Assembly: GCA_049587715.1 (NCBI GenBank)
Contig: JBAVEL010000153.1
Span: 1 to 18,746, forward strand
DNA: 18,746 bases
Reading direction: 5' to 3'
Source: JBAVEL01 sp049587715
Lineage (GTDB): Bacteria > Bacteroidota > Ignavibacteria > UBA10030 > UBA6906
The notes beneath the pieces were generated by a model. The model had not been told where the DNA came from and did no database searches. It saw only the letters and a program-made list of their open reading frames with translations. Positions 9,101 through 17,398 of the stretch are shown piece after piece. The position numbers were made by a program, and so were the translations under genes. Each line of letters opens with the position of its first letter. Position 1 is the stretch's first letter.

Positions 9101-10308
9101 CTCCCTTGTTTCTGAGCAGACCCGTTTGTTCGGCGGTCGAAGGGAGATTGTACGTGTACAGGGCACACGCGGCGGACCCCGACAGTTTCCTCTACGGCGA
9201 CCGGGTGATCTACCGGCTCGTGACGGGTCCTTCGTGGCTCTCGATGGAACGGGAATCTGGTGTGCTTTCGGGCGTGCCACCGCTTCCGTGCACACGCGAT
9301 ACCATCGTGGAAATCGCCGCGCACAGCACGGGAGCCGGGATGGAGGCCGGGGAATGGGGGGCAGGCCCCGGGGATTCCGGTACTGCGACCCCGATCCGTG
9401 AGGCACGTCAGCGATACGTTCTCACGGTGGAGGGCTGGAACGACCCTCCCGTGTTTGTCTCGGTTCCTGTGCTCCATGCCTCCCCGGGAGTGCCGTATGT
9501 CTATGCGGTTCAGGCAGTGGACCCCGACTCCTTGAGGGGGGATGTGGTGTGTGTGACTTTGGAGGAGTCCCCGCCGTGGCTCAAGCTCCATCCGGAATCC
9601 CTGGAACTCGGGGGCATCCCGCCCCGCGGGGGTAGTCCGCTTGAGAGGGTCCGCCTGAAGGCCACGGATGAAAGGGGCGGAAAGACGTCCCAGGAATTCC
9701 AGATCACCATGCGGAGCGGCCGGGTTGCGGCACGGGAGGTCCGGATATCAGCGGGGGGAGGTGATCGGCTATACCTGAATCTGGATTCGATGGCGGGCGT
9801 AAACCCCCGATCCGTCAGGTGGTTGGCGCGGCTCTCCTCATGTCCTGACTGGGTGATGTTGGATACGGCCTCGGGGCTTCTCCATGTCACGGTTCCCCCG
9901 CGTCCGATGGCGGCGGAGCGTTTCTGTGCGTTGGCCGGGCTTACGGATTCAGGCGACACGCTCCGGCAGACCCTTCTCCTGGAACCGTCCGAGGAGGGGG
10001 AAGCACCCGGGGGGGGATATGTTCTGGAGCCCAACTATCCGAATCCTTTCAATCCGCGAACGGTTATCGCCTTCCACATACCGGTTGCGTCGACAGTGCG
10101 GCTGTCTGTGTGCGATATTCTGGGGAGGGAGGTGGCTCTTGTGGCAGACGGCGTCCGGATGGCAGGACGGTACGAGGTGTCCTGGTCGCCGGGGGCGGAA
10201 AACGGGAGAAGCGTTTCCTCAGGCGTCTACTTCTGCCGCCTCGCCGCCGCGCCCCTGGAAGGGGGGCCGGGGTACCGTGCGCAGAGGCGGATGGTGCTGA
10301 CGCGGTGA
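6115..10308 (+). CDS. Large secreted two-headed alpha/beta hydrolase with Ig-like repeats and C-terminal sorting domain
   Basis: A 1397-residue exported protein. Residues 1-24 form a signal peptide (basic start, then VVLLLLLAGA). Residues about 100-400 form an alpha/beta hydrolase of the acetyl-xylan-esterase/dienelactone type, with nucleophile S244 in GSSQG (242-246), D325 in GTGDV and H361 in GHE. Residues about 480-720 look like a second hydrolase unit, but the nucleophile elbow reads AAEGPGSH (587-594) with no GxSxG. From about 723 come cadherin/He_PIG-like repeats: each has a PPF or PPR boundary (808, 902, 996, 1111), a DPDS or DPDT motif and a PxWLxLDPxxGxLxGxP motif. The last 95 residues carry NYPNPFNP (1307-1314) and GREVALVADG, a FlgD-like T9SS-type sorting domain. 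The protein may be a surface esterase that trims acetyl or other esters from the polymer. The substrate is unknown. The start has poor Shine-Dalgarno spacing, but no better in-frame start exists upstream. Confidence 0.85.
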   Translation: MAPRREHGGGVARAVVLLLLLAGAEGGLRRGAAQTLEDQLRTPVVSSDSSRRIMDAWFRSQVPPFPGDLSLPGWDSLGAAWKQALQRVLERIAVPRHPAPRLEPRGEVRVDSLVIRRFVAEIYQGFPVPVNLYLPESCGVALPLVLLPNGFFLNGKAEPEIQALGRTLVRAGYAAASWDFVHTGERGGWNGVGSRGNHSYHALWWRLFGTGTPGLAVGELSGLLDLLGALPEVDTSRVAAAGSSQGAMTALLASVVDGRIDAVVGAVPPPPLKQVTRTEDLFTEERYLVWDGSFPRDLMKEIPDLGGLAALNAPRPTLLLSGTGDVSPPAWLGEERDRAGTVFSLLGAGDRLRHDSLSMGHEFSREARMRACTWINRWIRGDAAASDTTERDFTPLPPESLSCGITHSSTVLSVAAALVSARPSDPDDPLSREEAARFQDSMAASVTRVVGAEPDSVVSWREVDSALLPEGISRRFLLEFRRTPPAPSVVVSVPGQAGCIGVLVVTDSGMAGADCSFVRELLARGYAVMALDRAGTGPMRLPGLSERAAGFCLEATGTTLTGAGLGQIHGAAAFFRREWDLSRVILAAEGPGSHHTAMLAAAGSWIDGFICLGGVDGYGDLSPGGIPCDLPPRAQYAGSFLHPDIASLAGLVSPRPLFLAGLRGSDGSSRDSASSRTPRIAERFHRAFDRSHLLAAGGDGSGGTEAAGWLARTVPAGGGIVLLGAPASVAREGESFLTRVLTNVPGPTLFRGDTLPPWLSLDPARGILQGVPGPHDVGRSRVCLTVRTEDGDSAALGFPLEVRHVNHPPFFAGRPDTTVLPGSEYAYAPEVADPDSLFDESLRLRLLEAPSWIRLDGAHRILKGTPGREHVGRHAILLEAADRSGLTCRQSFDLAVTYPQHPPRILSKPLESAQEDSLYRCVVAAVDPDTGYGDSLRYALTEGPAWLRLDPPGGILTGRPRGRDVGLHRVTVGVSDRGGNSVRQTFVLRVLHTDHPPLFLSRPVCSAVEGRLYVYRAHAADPDSFLYGDRVIYRLVTGPSWLSMERESGVLSGVPPLPCTRDTIVEIAAHSTGAGMEAGEWGAGPGDSGTATPIREARQRYVLTVEGWNDPPVFVSVPVLHASPGVPYVYAVQAVDPDSLRGDVVCVTLEESPPWLKLHPESLELGGIPPRGGSPLERVRLKATDERGGKTSQEFQITMRSGRVAAREVRISAGGGDRLYLNLDSMAGVNPRSVRWLARLSSCPDWVMLDTASGLLHVTVPPRPMAAERFCALAGLTDSGDTLRQTLLLEPSEEGEAPGGGYVLEPNYPNPFNPRTVIAFHIPVASTVRLSVCDILGREVALVADGVRMAGRYEVSWSPGAENGRSVSSGVYFCRLAAAPLEGGPGYRAQRRMVLTR

Positions 10309-10375
10309 TTTGATTTTCTCTTTCCGATTGCGTACGTTCGCCCAGCCCGCGGACCCACAGCACACGTTCGACTGC

Positions 10376-11827
10376 ATGCACAGACGCACCACCGGCGAGC
10401 GCCATATTGTCGTTTCCGTTCTCAAGCGCAACTGGCGCGCCGCTGCGGTCGCCGCCGCCATCCTGGCCGATGTGTGCATCGTGAGTGTGGCCTTCGTCTG
10501 CGCCGGGCTGCTGGCCCACCCGTCCGGAGGTCCCGGGGCATTCCTCGAGGCGCACGCGCTCTTCCTTCTGGTAGCGGTGGTGGTGTACCTGGTCTCCTTT
10601 GCCGCGCTGGGGCTGTACCGGGTCATTGCCTCCGTCAACGTGGGCAGACACTTCCTGCTTGCCGCCAAGGGCTACCTCCTGGGCTGCATCACCCTCGTGT
10701 GTTTCCTGTTCCTCGTGCGGGAGGTCTCCTACTCCCGGGCGTTTCTGGCGGCTTTCTTCGGGCTTCTCCCCGCTCTGTATTTTGTCGGGTGGTCCGAGCT
10801 CCGGCTCCTGCGCGAGCGGCTGGCCCGGCACCGCCTGGGGCGCTGGAAGACGCTGGTGATCGGGTTTGACCGGACCATCCACCGCCTCCTCCAGAGGATC
10901 AATGCCTGCCCCGAACTGGGCTACGACGTGGTGCGCGTCATCCCCACGGAGGGGGCGGAAGGGGAGCTGTTGCGTGTGGAGCAGGCGGCTGTGGAGGAGG
11001 CTGTTGCCGCGCACGGGGTGGAGCAGATTGTGCTCTCCTCCTCCCATCTCAACGGCTCGTTCGACCGGCTCGAGCGGCTGTGCAGGAGATACGACATCCG
11101 CATGAGCATCGTCTCGGAGGAAACGGATTTTCTCTTCACACGCACCACCATCCACGACATTGCGGGGATCCCCGTTGTTGTCCCCCCGCGGGGGCGTCTG
11201 GACGGTCTGAAGAGGGTCCTGAAGAGAACCTTTGATCTGGTCGTGTCGGGAGCCGCTCTCGTGGTTTTTTCCCCCCTGTTTCTCCTGGTGGCGGCGGCGA
11301 CCAGACTGGAGTCCCGGGGACCCGTGTTCTTCAAGCAGATGCGCGCCCTCAGCGACGATGACACTCCCTTCCTTTTCTATAAATTCCGGAGCATGGTGCA
11401 CGAGGCGGATGAGGCCCGGGAGAGCCTTGTGGACAGAAACGAATCCAACGGGGCCCTGTTCAAGATCCGGAACGATCCGCGCCGCACGAGGGTCGGGCGT
11501 TTCCTCCGCCGCCACAGCATCGATGAGCTGCCGCAGCTCATCAACGTGTTCCGGGGGAACATGAGCCTTGTGGGCCCACGGCCCCTTCCCGTGCGGGACT
11601 TCCGACGCCTGGAGGAACGGGATCACCTGGGAGGGTACTTCCGCATGCGCCGGCACGCAAGGCCGGGCATGACGGGTCTGTGGCAGGTCTCGGGCCGCAG
11701 CGAGCTCGGGTTCCGGGAAATGGTCCTTCTGGATCTGTACTATCTGGAGCATCAGACCCTCCTCTTCGACCTGGAGATTCTGGTGCAGACCATCCCCGTC
11801 GTTCTCTTCGGCAGGGGCGCGTACTGA
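10376..11827 (+). CDS. Undecaprenyl-phosphate sugar phosphotransferase (WbaP/WcaJ-like priming enzyme)
   Basis: A polyprenyl glycosylphosphotransferase of 483 residues that starts repeat-unit assembly by moving a sugar-1-phosphate from a UDP-sugar to undecaprenyl phosphate in the inner membrane. Four N-terminal hydrophobic segments (about residues 19-136) are followed by a nucleotide-binding-like region (WKTLVIGFDRTIHRLLQRI). The catalytic bacterial sugar transferase domain runs from LKRTFDLVVSG (282 onward) with a membrane re-entrant stretch, FYKFRSM, the D383-E384 pair in HSIDELPQL, VGPRPLP (P401-R402-P403) and RPGMTGLWQVSGRS. The length is normal for the family. The start is uncertain: ATG 10376 is chosen, but no Shine-Dalgarno is visible there, and the frame is open back to a TTG at 10310 that would nearly abut the previous gene. 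The sugar specificity cannot be read from the sequence. Confidence 0.9.
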   Translation: MHRRTTGERHIVVSVLKRNWRAAAVAAAILADVCIVSVAFVCAGLLAHPSGGPGAFLEAHALFLLVAVVVYLVSFAALGLYRVIASVNVGRHFLLAAKGYLLGCITLVCFLFLVREVSYSRAFLAAFFGLLPALYFVGWSELRLLRERLARHRLGRWKTLVIGFDRTIHRLLQRINACPELGYDVVRVIPTEGAEGELLRVEQAAVEEAVAAHGVEQIVLSSSHLNGSFDRLERLCRRYDIRMSIVSEETDFLFTRTTIHDIAGIPVVVPPRGRLDGLKRVLKRTFDLVVSGAALVVFSPLFLLVAAATRLESRGPVFFKQMRALSDDDTPFLFYKFRSMVHEADEARESLVDRNESNGALFKIRNDPRRTRVGRFLRRHSIDELPQLINVFRGNMSLVGPRPLPVRDFRRLEERDHLGGYFRMRRHARPGMTGLWQVSGRSELGFREMVLLDLYYLEHQTLLFDLEILVQTIPVVLFGRGAY

Positions 11828-11837
11828 GCGCGCCGCT

Positions 11838-11866
11838 TTGTTTCTCACACCCGTTTTTTGTATACT
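11838..11866 (+). promoter_or_regulatory. Predicted sigma-70-type promoter for the UDP-sugar genes
   Basis: TTGTTT (11838-11843) and TATACT (11861-11866) are separated by exactly 17 bases. The -10 box matches the consensus at 5 of 6 positions and the -35 at 3 of 6. It lies in the 84-bp gap after the priming transferase in an unusually T-rich patch of an otherwise GC-rich window. Transcription would begin near 11873 and drive ugd, uxs and the two envelope genes that follow. Confidence 0.55.
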
Positions 11867-11899
11867 CCGCGTCAACACGCATCACCGTCAGCAGAGAAA

Positions 11900-11905
11900 G
11901 GGAGG
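11900..11905 (+). promoter_or_regulatory. Ribosome-binding site selecting a TTG start for ugd
   Basis: GGGAGG ends 6 bases before TTG 11912. The protein then begins MKISVIGTGYVG, exactly as UDP-glucose dehydrogenases normally begin. An upstream ATG at 11858 would add 18 residues of non-family sequence and would lie inside the promoter, so TTG is the better start. Confidence 0.7.
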
Positions 11906-11911
11906 ATCGCC

Positions 11912-13208
11912 TTGAAGATCAGCGTCATCGGCACCGGCTATGTGGGACTGGTCGTGGGGACATGCTTCGCGGAGTCGGGAAACGACGTCATCTGCGTGGA
12001 CATCGACGAGAGAAAACTGGCCATGCTCCGGCGTGGGGAAAGCCCCATCTATGAGCCGGGCCTGAGCGACCTTCTGAAGAAGAACATCGAAGAGGAGCGC
12101 CTCAGCTTTACGTCCGACCTGCCGGCGGCGGTGACCCGCTCTCTCATCATCTTCCTTGCCCTTCCCACTCCCCAGTCGGAGGACGGCTCCGCCGACCTCC
12201 AGCACGTGCTCGCCACGGCGGAGCAGATCGGCTCCTGCATGAACGGCTACAAGGTCCTCGTGAACAAGAGCACGGTCCCGGTGGGAACGGCGGACAGGGT
12301 GCGTCGGATCGTGGGCGCGCGGACCAAGCATGAATTCGACGTGGTGTCCAATCCGGAATTCCTGAAGGAGGGGGCAGCCATCAACGACTTCATGAAGCCG
12401 GACCGGATTGTGGTCGGCACGCGAAGCCAGAAGGCGCTGGCACTGATGCAGGATCTGTACGCCCCCTTCATCCGGACGGGGAATCCGTTCATTGCGATGG
12501 ATGAGCGCAGCTCCGAGCTGACGAAGTACGCCGCCAATTCGTTTCTGGCCACGAAGGTTTCCTTCATGAACGAGGTGGCCAATCTTTGCGAGAGGGTGGG
12601 GGCGGACATCGATCTTGTCCGCAAGGGCATGGGATCGGATCCGCGTATCGGCACACAGTTCCTTTTTGCGGGCATCGGGTACGGGGGGTCCTGTTTCCCG
12701 AAAGACGTGAGCGCCCTGCTGAACACCGCCACGACCCACGGATACGACTTCCGCACCCTCCATGCCGTGGAGGCGGTGAACAAGGCGCAGAAGATGGTCA
12801 TGGTGGAGAAGATCAGGGCCCATTACGGCTCCCTGGCGGGGGTCACCCTTGCGCTCTGGGGTCTGTCTTTCAAGCCCAACACGGACGACATGCGCGAAGC
12901 CCCCGCCCTGGTCATCATCGAGGCCCTCCTGGCGGAAGGGGTGAAGCTCCGCGTACACGACCCGGTGGCCCTGCAGGAGGCCAGACACCGGCTGGGGGAG
13001 AGCGTGACCTACTTCGACAACAACTACGAGGCGCTGAAGGGAGTGAACGGGCTGCTGCTGGCCACGGAGTGGAACGAGTTCCGCCGGCCCGATTTCGAGA
13101 GGATGAAGACCCTGATGCGCGATCCCGTCATCTTCGACGGGCGGAATGTGTACGATCCGGCCCGGATCAGGGAATTCGGGTTTACCTACTACGGCATCGG
13201 ACGGAACG

Positions 13209-13225
<17 letters not shown>
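11912..13225 (+). CDS. ugd: UDP-glucose 6-dehydrogenase
   Basis: This 437-residue enzyme oxidises UDP-glucose to UDP-glucuronate with two NAD+. The N-terminal Rossmann fold shows VIGTGYVGL (residues 5-13) and an acidic residue ending beta-2 (CVDIDERK). NKSTVPVGTADRVR and NPEFLKEGAAINDFMKPDRIVVG follow, and the catalytic cysteine is C261 in GYGGSCFPKD. The C-terminal UDP-binding domain includes LWGLSFKPNTDDMREAPA. The length and all landmarks fit the UDP-glucose/GDP-mannose dehydrogenase family. UDP-glucose rather than GDP-mannose is inferred from the overall sequence and from the next gene, which consumes UDP-glucuronate. The start is TTG with its own ribosome site and promoter. The next gene begins inside its 3' end (17-base overlap), indicating coupling. 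It supplies the uronic acid for the polysaccharide. Confidence 0.93.
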
Positions 13226-14159
<934 letters not shown>

Positions 14160-14164
14160 CGCGT

Positions 14165-15154
14165 ATGGGTCGGACGGCGTCACACGGGAGCATCACGCCG
14201 GCCCTCCTCTTCTTGCTGGCGGCCGCCGTGTTCTGCCTTCCCGGGGGCAGGGTCGCCGCCTTTCCGGCTGTGTGCGGATCCGATACAAGCCGCCCGGCCG
14301 CTGTTCCGGCGTCCCCCGGCGCCCCGGGGAATGGGGAGCTCCTGGGGGGGGCGGCATGTCTCCAGCCGGAATCCTCCAGCGTCAGCACGGGGCGGCTTCT
14401 TCTGGTGGGTGGAGGAGTGCTTGCCGCGATGGGGGGCATTCACATCTATCAGATGAACGGCTGGTGGAAAGACAACAGGCGCTCGTTTCACTTCCGGGAG
14501 GATCTGCGGTACGCGCTCCATGTGGACAAGATCGGGCATTTCCACGGTGCGACCGCCCTGACGCTCCTCATGGGGAAGGCATTCCGCTGGGTGCGGTACG
14601 ACCCGGAGACCTCCCTGCTCCTGGGCGCAGGCGTCTCCACCGCCTTTCAGACATTTGTGGAGGTGCAGGACGGCTTCTCCACCTGGGGATTCGACAGGGT
14701 GGATTTCGCATCCAACCTGGCGGGGGCCTGGTATCCCGTGGCCCAGCAGTACTGGCCCCCCTTGCGCTCCGTCAATGTCAAGTTCAGCTATACCCCTTCG
14801 GCCAACATCCACCGGTCTGATCCGTCGTTTCCCGGGCAACGGCATCTCCTCATGGACGACTACGAGGGGCAGTCCTTCTGGCTGAGTCTGCGCGTGAACT
14901 CAATGCTGCCCGAGAACATCGAGCGGGTGTGGCCTGATTGGCTCTGCCTTGCGATCGGTTACGGGGCCCGCGACGTCCTCTCCGAACGTCCCTACAGGGT
15001 CTGGTACCTTGCCCTCGATGTGGACCTGAGCGCCCTCGCCCCGCGCGAGGAGGGTTTTCTCCGCACCATGGCGGAGGCGCTGGACCTGATCCACCTTCCG
15101 GCGCCTGCCGTGCGCATCCACCCGGGCGTGATCTGGTATGGCCTGTACTTCTGA
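14165..15154 (+). CDS. DUF2279-like exported protein (YfiM-type)
   Basis: A 329-residue protein with an N-terminal signal peptide (ITPALLFLLAAAVFCLPGGRVAA, about residues 11-33) and then a low-complexity Pro/Ala-rich linker. The core resembles DUF2279: DKIGHFHGA (D121, K122, H125, H127), a membrane-like run ALTLLMGKAF, and VEVQDGFSTWGFDRVDFASNLAGA (E166, D169, G170, W174, D177, D180, N184). The family has no proven biochemical role; members are predicted periplasmic or membrane-associated. The C-terminal half is rich in aromatic residues, with alternating strands as in outer-membrane proteins. No Shine-Dalgarno is seen before ATG 14165, which lies 5 bases after uxs. Its last 17 bases overlap the Wzi-like gene, so the two are probably made together and may act together on the capsule. 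Family placement is by motif; the function is unknown. Confidence 0.72.
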   Translation: MGRTASHGSITPALLFLLAAAVFCLPGGRVAAFPAVCGSDTSRPAAVPASPGAPGNGELLGGAACLQPESSSVSTGRLLLVGGGVLAAMGGIHIYQMNGWWKDNRRSFHFREDLRYALHVDKIGHFHGATALTLLMGKAFRWVRYDPETSLLLGAGVSTAFQTFVEVQDGFSTWGFDRVDFASNLAGAWYPVAQQYWPPLRSVNVKFSYTPSANIHRSDPSFPGQRHLLMDDYEGQSFWLSLRVNSMLPENIERVWPDWLCLAIGYGARDVLSERPYRVWYLALDVDLSALAPREEGFLRTMAEALDLIHLPAPAVRIHPGVIWYGLYF

Positions 15155-16865
15155 GCCGGGGCTCCGGCTCGCCCGGAGGCTCCTTCCTCTCTGCCTCCTG
15201 GTGGAAATCCTGGCGGCTTCCCCCGTGTGGGCGCAGGCGGAGAATGTGCCCGCGACACACCCCGTCTATCCATTTCTGAAGCGGCTGGAGGTGCGCGGTC
15301 TCATCGGCAGGTACTTCGACCATGTGCTTCCTCTCTCCCGTCGTGAGGTGGCCCGACTGCTGGAGGAGGCGGAGGGGAGACGGGGGGAGCTCACGGGAGT
15401 GGAGGCGGAGTACCTGGAGGACCTCCGCTCCGAGTTCCGGTTCGACCGGACGGGGTCCCTGGAGGGCGTGGAGATTCTCCTGGGGGAAAGCGGGGGCGGG
15501 TCCCCGGACCCCTGGACCCGCCGCGAGCGTTTTCTGTGGGCGGGAGCCGACTCCACGGCGTCGTTCTTTGCCAACGGCCTCCTCGACCTCGACGCCCGGA
15601 CAAGCAGGGAGAGCGGGTCGGGGTTCCGGAACGCCGCCTTTGTCCAGTTCGGCGCCAGGGCGCGGGGCACGATCGGAGAAAGACTCGGCTATTTCCTGGA
15701 GGCCACGAATGCGCAGTTCTGGGGATCCCGGGAGCTGCTGGGGGAGGACCCGGCGGTGCGTCAGAGCTACGCCCTTGGGACCATGGATGCCCAGAACTTC
15801 GACTTCACGGAGGGCTACCTGCGATACGACGGCGGACCGGTCTCGGTCCAGGCCGGCCGCGAGCGCGTGATGTGGGGAAGCGGCTATGACCAGAAGATGA
15901 CCCTCTCGGACAACGTCCGCGTCTTCGACTTCCTGCGGGGGGATGCACGCTTCGGGGTCTTCCGGTACACGTTTCTGCATGCCTGGCTGCTGGGAAGAAG
16001 AGAGACCCTGGCCTTCTCCCTTCCCCCCGACAGCTCGACCGTCTTCACGGAGCCCGTGGTGGCCGACAAGTACTTCGCCGGACATCGCGCGGAGATCTCC
16101 CTCCCCGGGGTGCTGGATGCGGGGGCGCAGGAGATGGTGATCTATAGTAATCGCGCCCCCGACATGGCGTATCTGAACCCCCTTGTTCTCATCGAGTCCG
16201 CCCAGCGGTCCCGGGAGGAACGGGACAACGTCTTCTGGGCCTTTGATGTCCAGGTGCACGCCGTACGGGGGCTGGAAGCGGCGTTCGTGATGCTGATGGA
16301 CGACATCCATCTGGCGGACTTCTTCTCGGACGAGTGGCGGAACCGCTACGGCTACCAGGCGGGAATCATGCTGGCGGATCCTCTGACCCCGGCCGATATG
16401 TCCGTGGCCCTGGAATACACGCGTATCGAGCCCTGGGTGTTCGCCCACAACAGGTCCAGAGAGAACGACTACGGGAGCATGGGGCGCGGCCTGGGCCCCC
16501 GCATAGGGCCGAACGCCGACTCCTGGTTTCTGCGGCTGGACTGGCAGCCCCGGCGGAACCTCTTCTCCCAGGCGGTTGTTTTCCACATACGGGAGGGGGA
16601 GAATATCCTGGATGCACAGGGGAACCTCATCCGGAACGTGGGGGGCGATCCCCTCCAGCCCCACCGGGAGACCGATCCCCCGAACAAGCGCTTCCTGGAC
16701 GGCATGCTGGTGAAGACGCTCCGGCTCGAGTTCTCGGTCTCGTGGGAGCCCGTCCACCAGGTGTGGTGTTCTCTGCGCTACGGGTATGAGCGGCGCCGGA
16801 ATACGCTGCGGGAGACGACGTCCGCATCGCATCTGCTCAGAATGGGGTTGCGGGCCGAGCTCTGA
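15138..16865 (+). CDS. Wzi-like capsule assembly outer-membrane protein
   Basis: A 575-residue exported beta-barrel protein. Residues 1-32 form a signal peptide ending in SPVWAQA. Residues about 38-75 (THPVYPFLKRLEVRGLI then LPLSRREVARLLEEA) form the small helical, SLH-like N-terminal unit often seen in Wzi relatives of environmental phyla. The remainder alternates aromatic and polar residues with Gly-Arg-rich turns, as in outer-membrane strands. QAGRERVMWGSGYDQKMTLSDNVRVFDFLRGDARFG is the strongest family signature. Wzi in enterobacteria anchors capsule polymer at the cell surface; that role is inferred here from family and from the preceding polysaccharide genes. ATG 15138 overlaps the DUF2279-like gene by 17 bases. 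At 575 residues it is longer than the roughly 450-residue enterobacterial Wzi. It closes the polysaccharide locus. Confidence 0.8.
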   Translation: MACTSEPGLRLARRLLPLCLLVEILAASPVWAQAENVPATHPVYPFLKRLEVRGLIGRYFDHVLPLSRREVARLLEEAEGRRGELTGVEAEYLEDLRSEFRFDRTGSLEGVEILLGESGGGSPDPWTRRERFLWAGADSTASFFANGLLDLDARTSRESGSGFRNAAFVQFGARARGTIGERLGYFLEATNAQFWGSRELLGEDPAVRQSYALGTMDAQNFDFTEGYLRYDGGPVSVQAGRERVMWGSGYDQKMTLSDNVRVFDFLRGDARFGVFRYTFLHAWLLGRRETLAFSLPPDSSTVFTEPVVADKYFAGHRAEISLPGVLDAGAQEMVIYSNRAPDMAYLNPLVLIESAQRSREERDNVFWAFDVQVHAVRGLEAAFVMLMDDIHLADFFSDEWRNRYGYQAGIMLADPLTPADMSVALEYTRIEPWVFAHNRSRENDYGSMGRGLGPRIGPNADSWFLRLDWQPRRNLFSQAVVFHIREGENILDAQGNLIRNVGGDPLQPHRETDPPNKRFLDGMLVKTLRLEFSVSWEPVHQVWCSLRYGYERRRNTLRETTSASHLLRMGLRAEL

Positions 16866-16917
16866 GGTTGTCCCGCCGCTCCGTCAATCCAACACATCAT
16901 TCGCAAAGGAGTCAGCC

Positions 16918-17388
16918 ATGGCACTCAAGACGGGCGATACAGCCCCCGGTTTCACTCTCGTGGATACAGACAGGAACCCTCGCAGCCTCAAGGATTTCGC
17001 CGGCAGAAAGACGGTCCTGGCGTTCTACCCCGGGGCATTTACCGGGGTCTGCACCAAGGAGATGTGCGCCCTGCGGGATGCAATGTCGGTCCTGAACACA
17101 CTTCAGGCACAGGTGGTGGGAATCAGTGTGGATTCTCCCTTTGCCAACAAGGCCTTTGCCGAGCAGAACCGTCTTACGTTCCCCCTGCTGAGCGACCACA
17201 CGCGGGAAGTGAGCCGGACCTACGGAGGCGTCCACGCCGATTTTGCCGGAGTGAAGGGATACGAGGTCTCGAAGCGGGCCGTCTATGTTCTGGACGCAAA
17301 GGGTGCCATCCGCCTGGCGTGGGTGACCGAAAACCCCGGCGTGGAGCCCGACTACGCGGAGATCCGGCGTCTCCTGGAATCGATCTGA
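16918..17388 (+). CDS. Peroxiredoxin, PrxQ/BCP-like (first of a pair)
   Basis: A 156-residue cytoplasmic thiol peroxidase that reduces hydrogen peroxide or organic peroxides. The redoxin fold shows LAFYPGAFTGVCTKEMC: P38, T42 and peroxidatic C45 form PxxxTxxC, and C50 sits five residues later, where the resolving cysteine of E. coli BCP lies. The PGAFTGVCTKEM context also resembles archaeal-type and AhpE-like peroxiredoxins, so the exact subfamily is open. ATG 16918 has AAAGGAG (16905-16911) six bases upstream. It follows the Wzi-like gene after 52 bases without a clear promoter or terminator, and the next peroxiredoxin starts 10 bases after its stop. The frame is open upstream to 16786, but that part is shadow of the Wzi gene. 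Confidence 0.9.
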   Translation: MALKTGDTAPGFTLVDTDRNPRSLKDFAGRKTVLAFYPGAFTGVCTKEMCALRDAMSVLNTLQAQVVGISVDSPFANKAFAEQNRLTFPLLSDHTREVSRTYGGVHADFAGVKGYEVSKRAVYVLDAKGAIRLAWVTENPGVEPDYAEIRRLLESI

Positions 17389-17398
17389 GGAGGGGGTC

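Noticed and set aside
6322..9591. Two long minus-strand open frames (6322-8040 and 8071-9591) under the large hydrolase gene
   Set aside because: They are shadows of a single continuous plus-strand gene with a catalytic triad and repeat structure.
14850..16832. 660-codon open frame on the minus strand under the Wzi-like gene
   Set aside because: It has no recognisable domain and a composition typical of a reverse-strand shadow. The plus-strand frame has a signal peptide and family motifs.
16866..16917. Possible promoter (TTGTCC...ACACAT) before the first peroxiredoxin
   Set aside because: The -10 match is poor and the spacing is 18 bases; a promoter is expected at this change of theme, but this one is not convincing.
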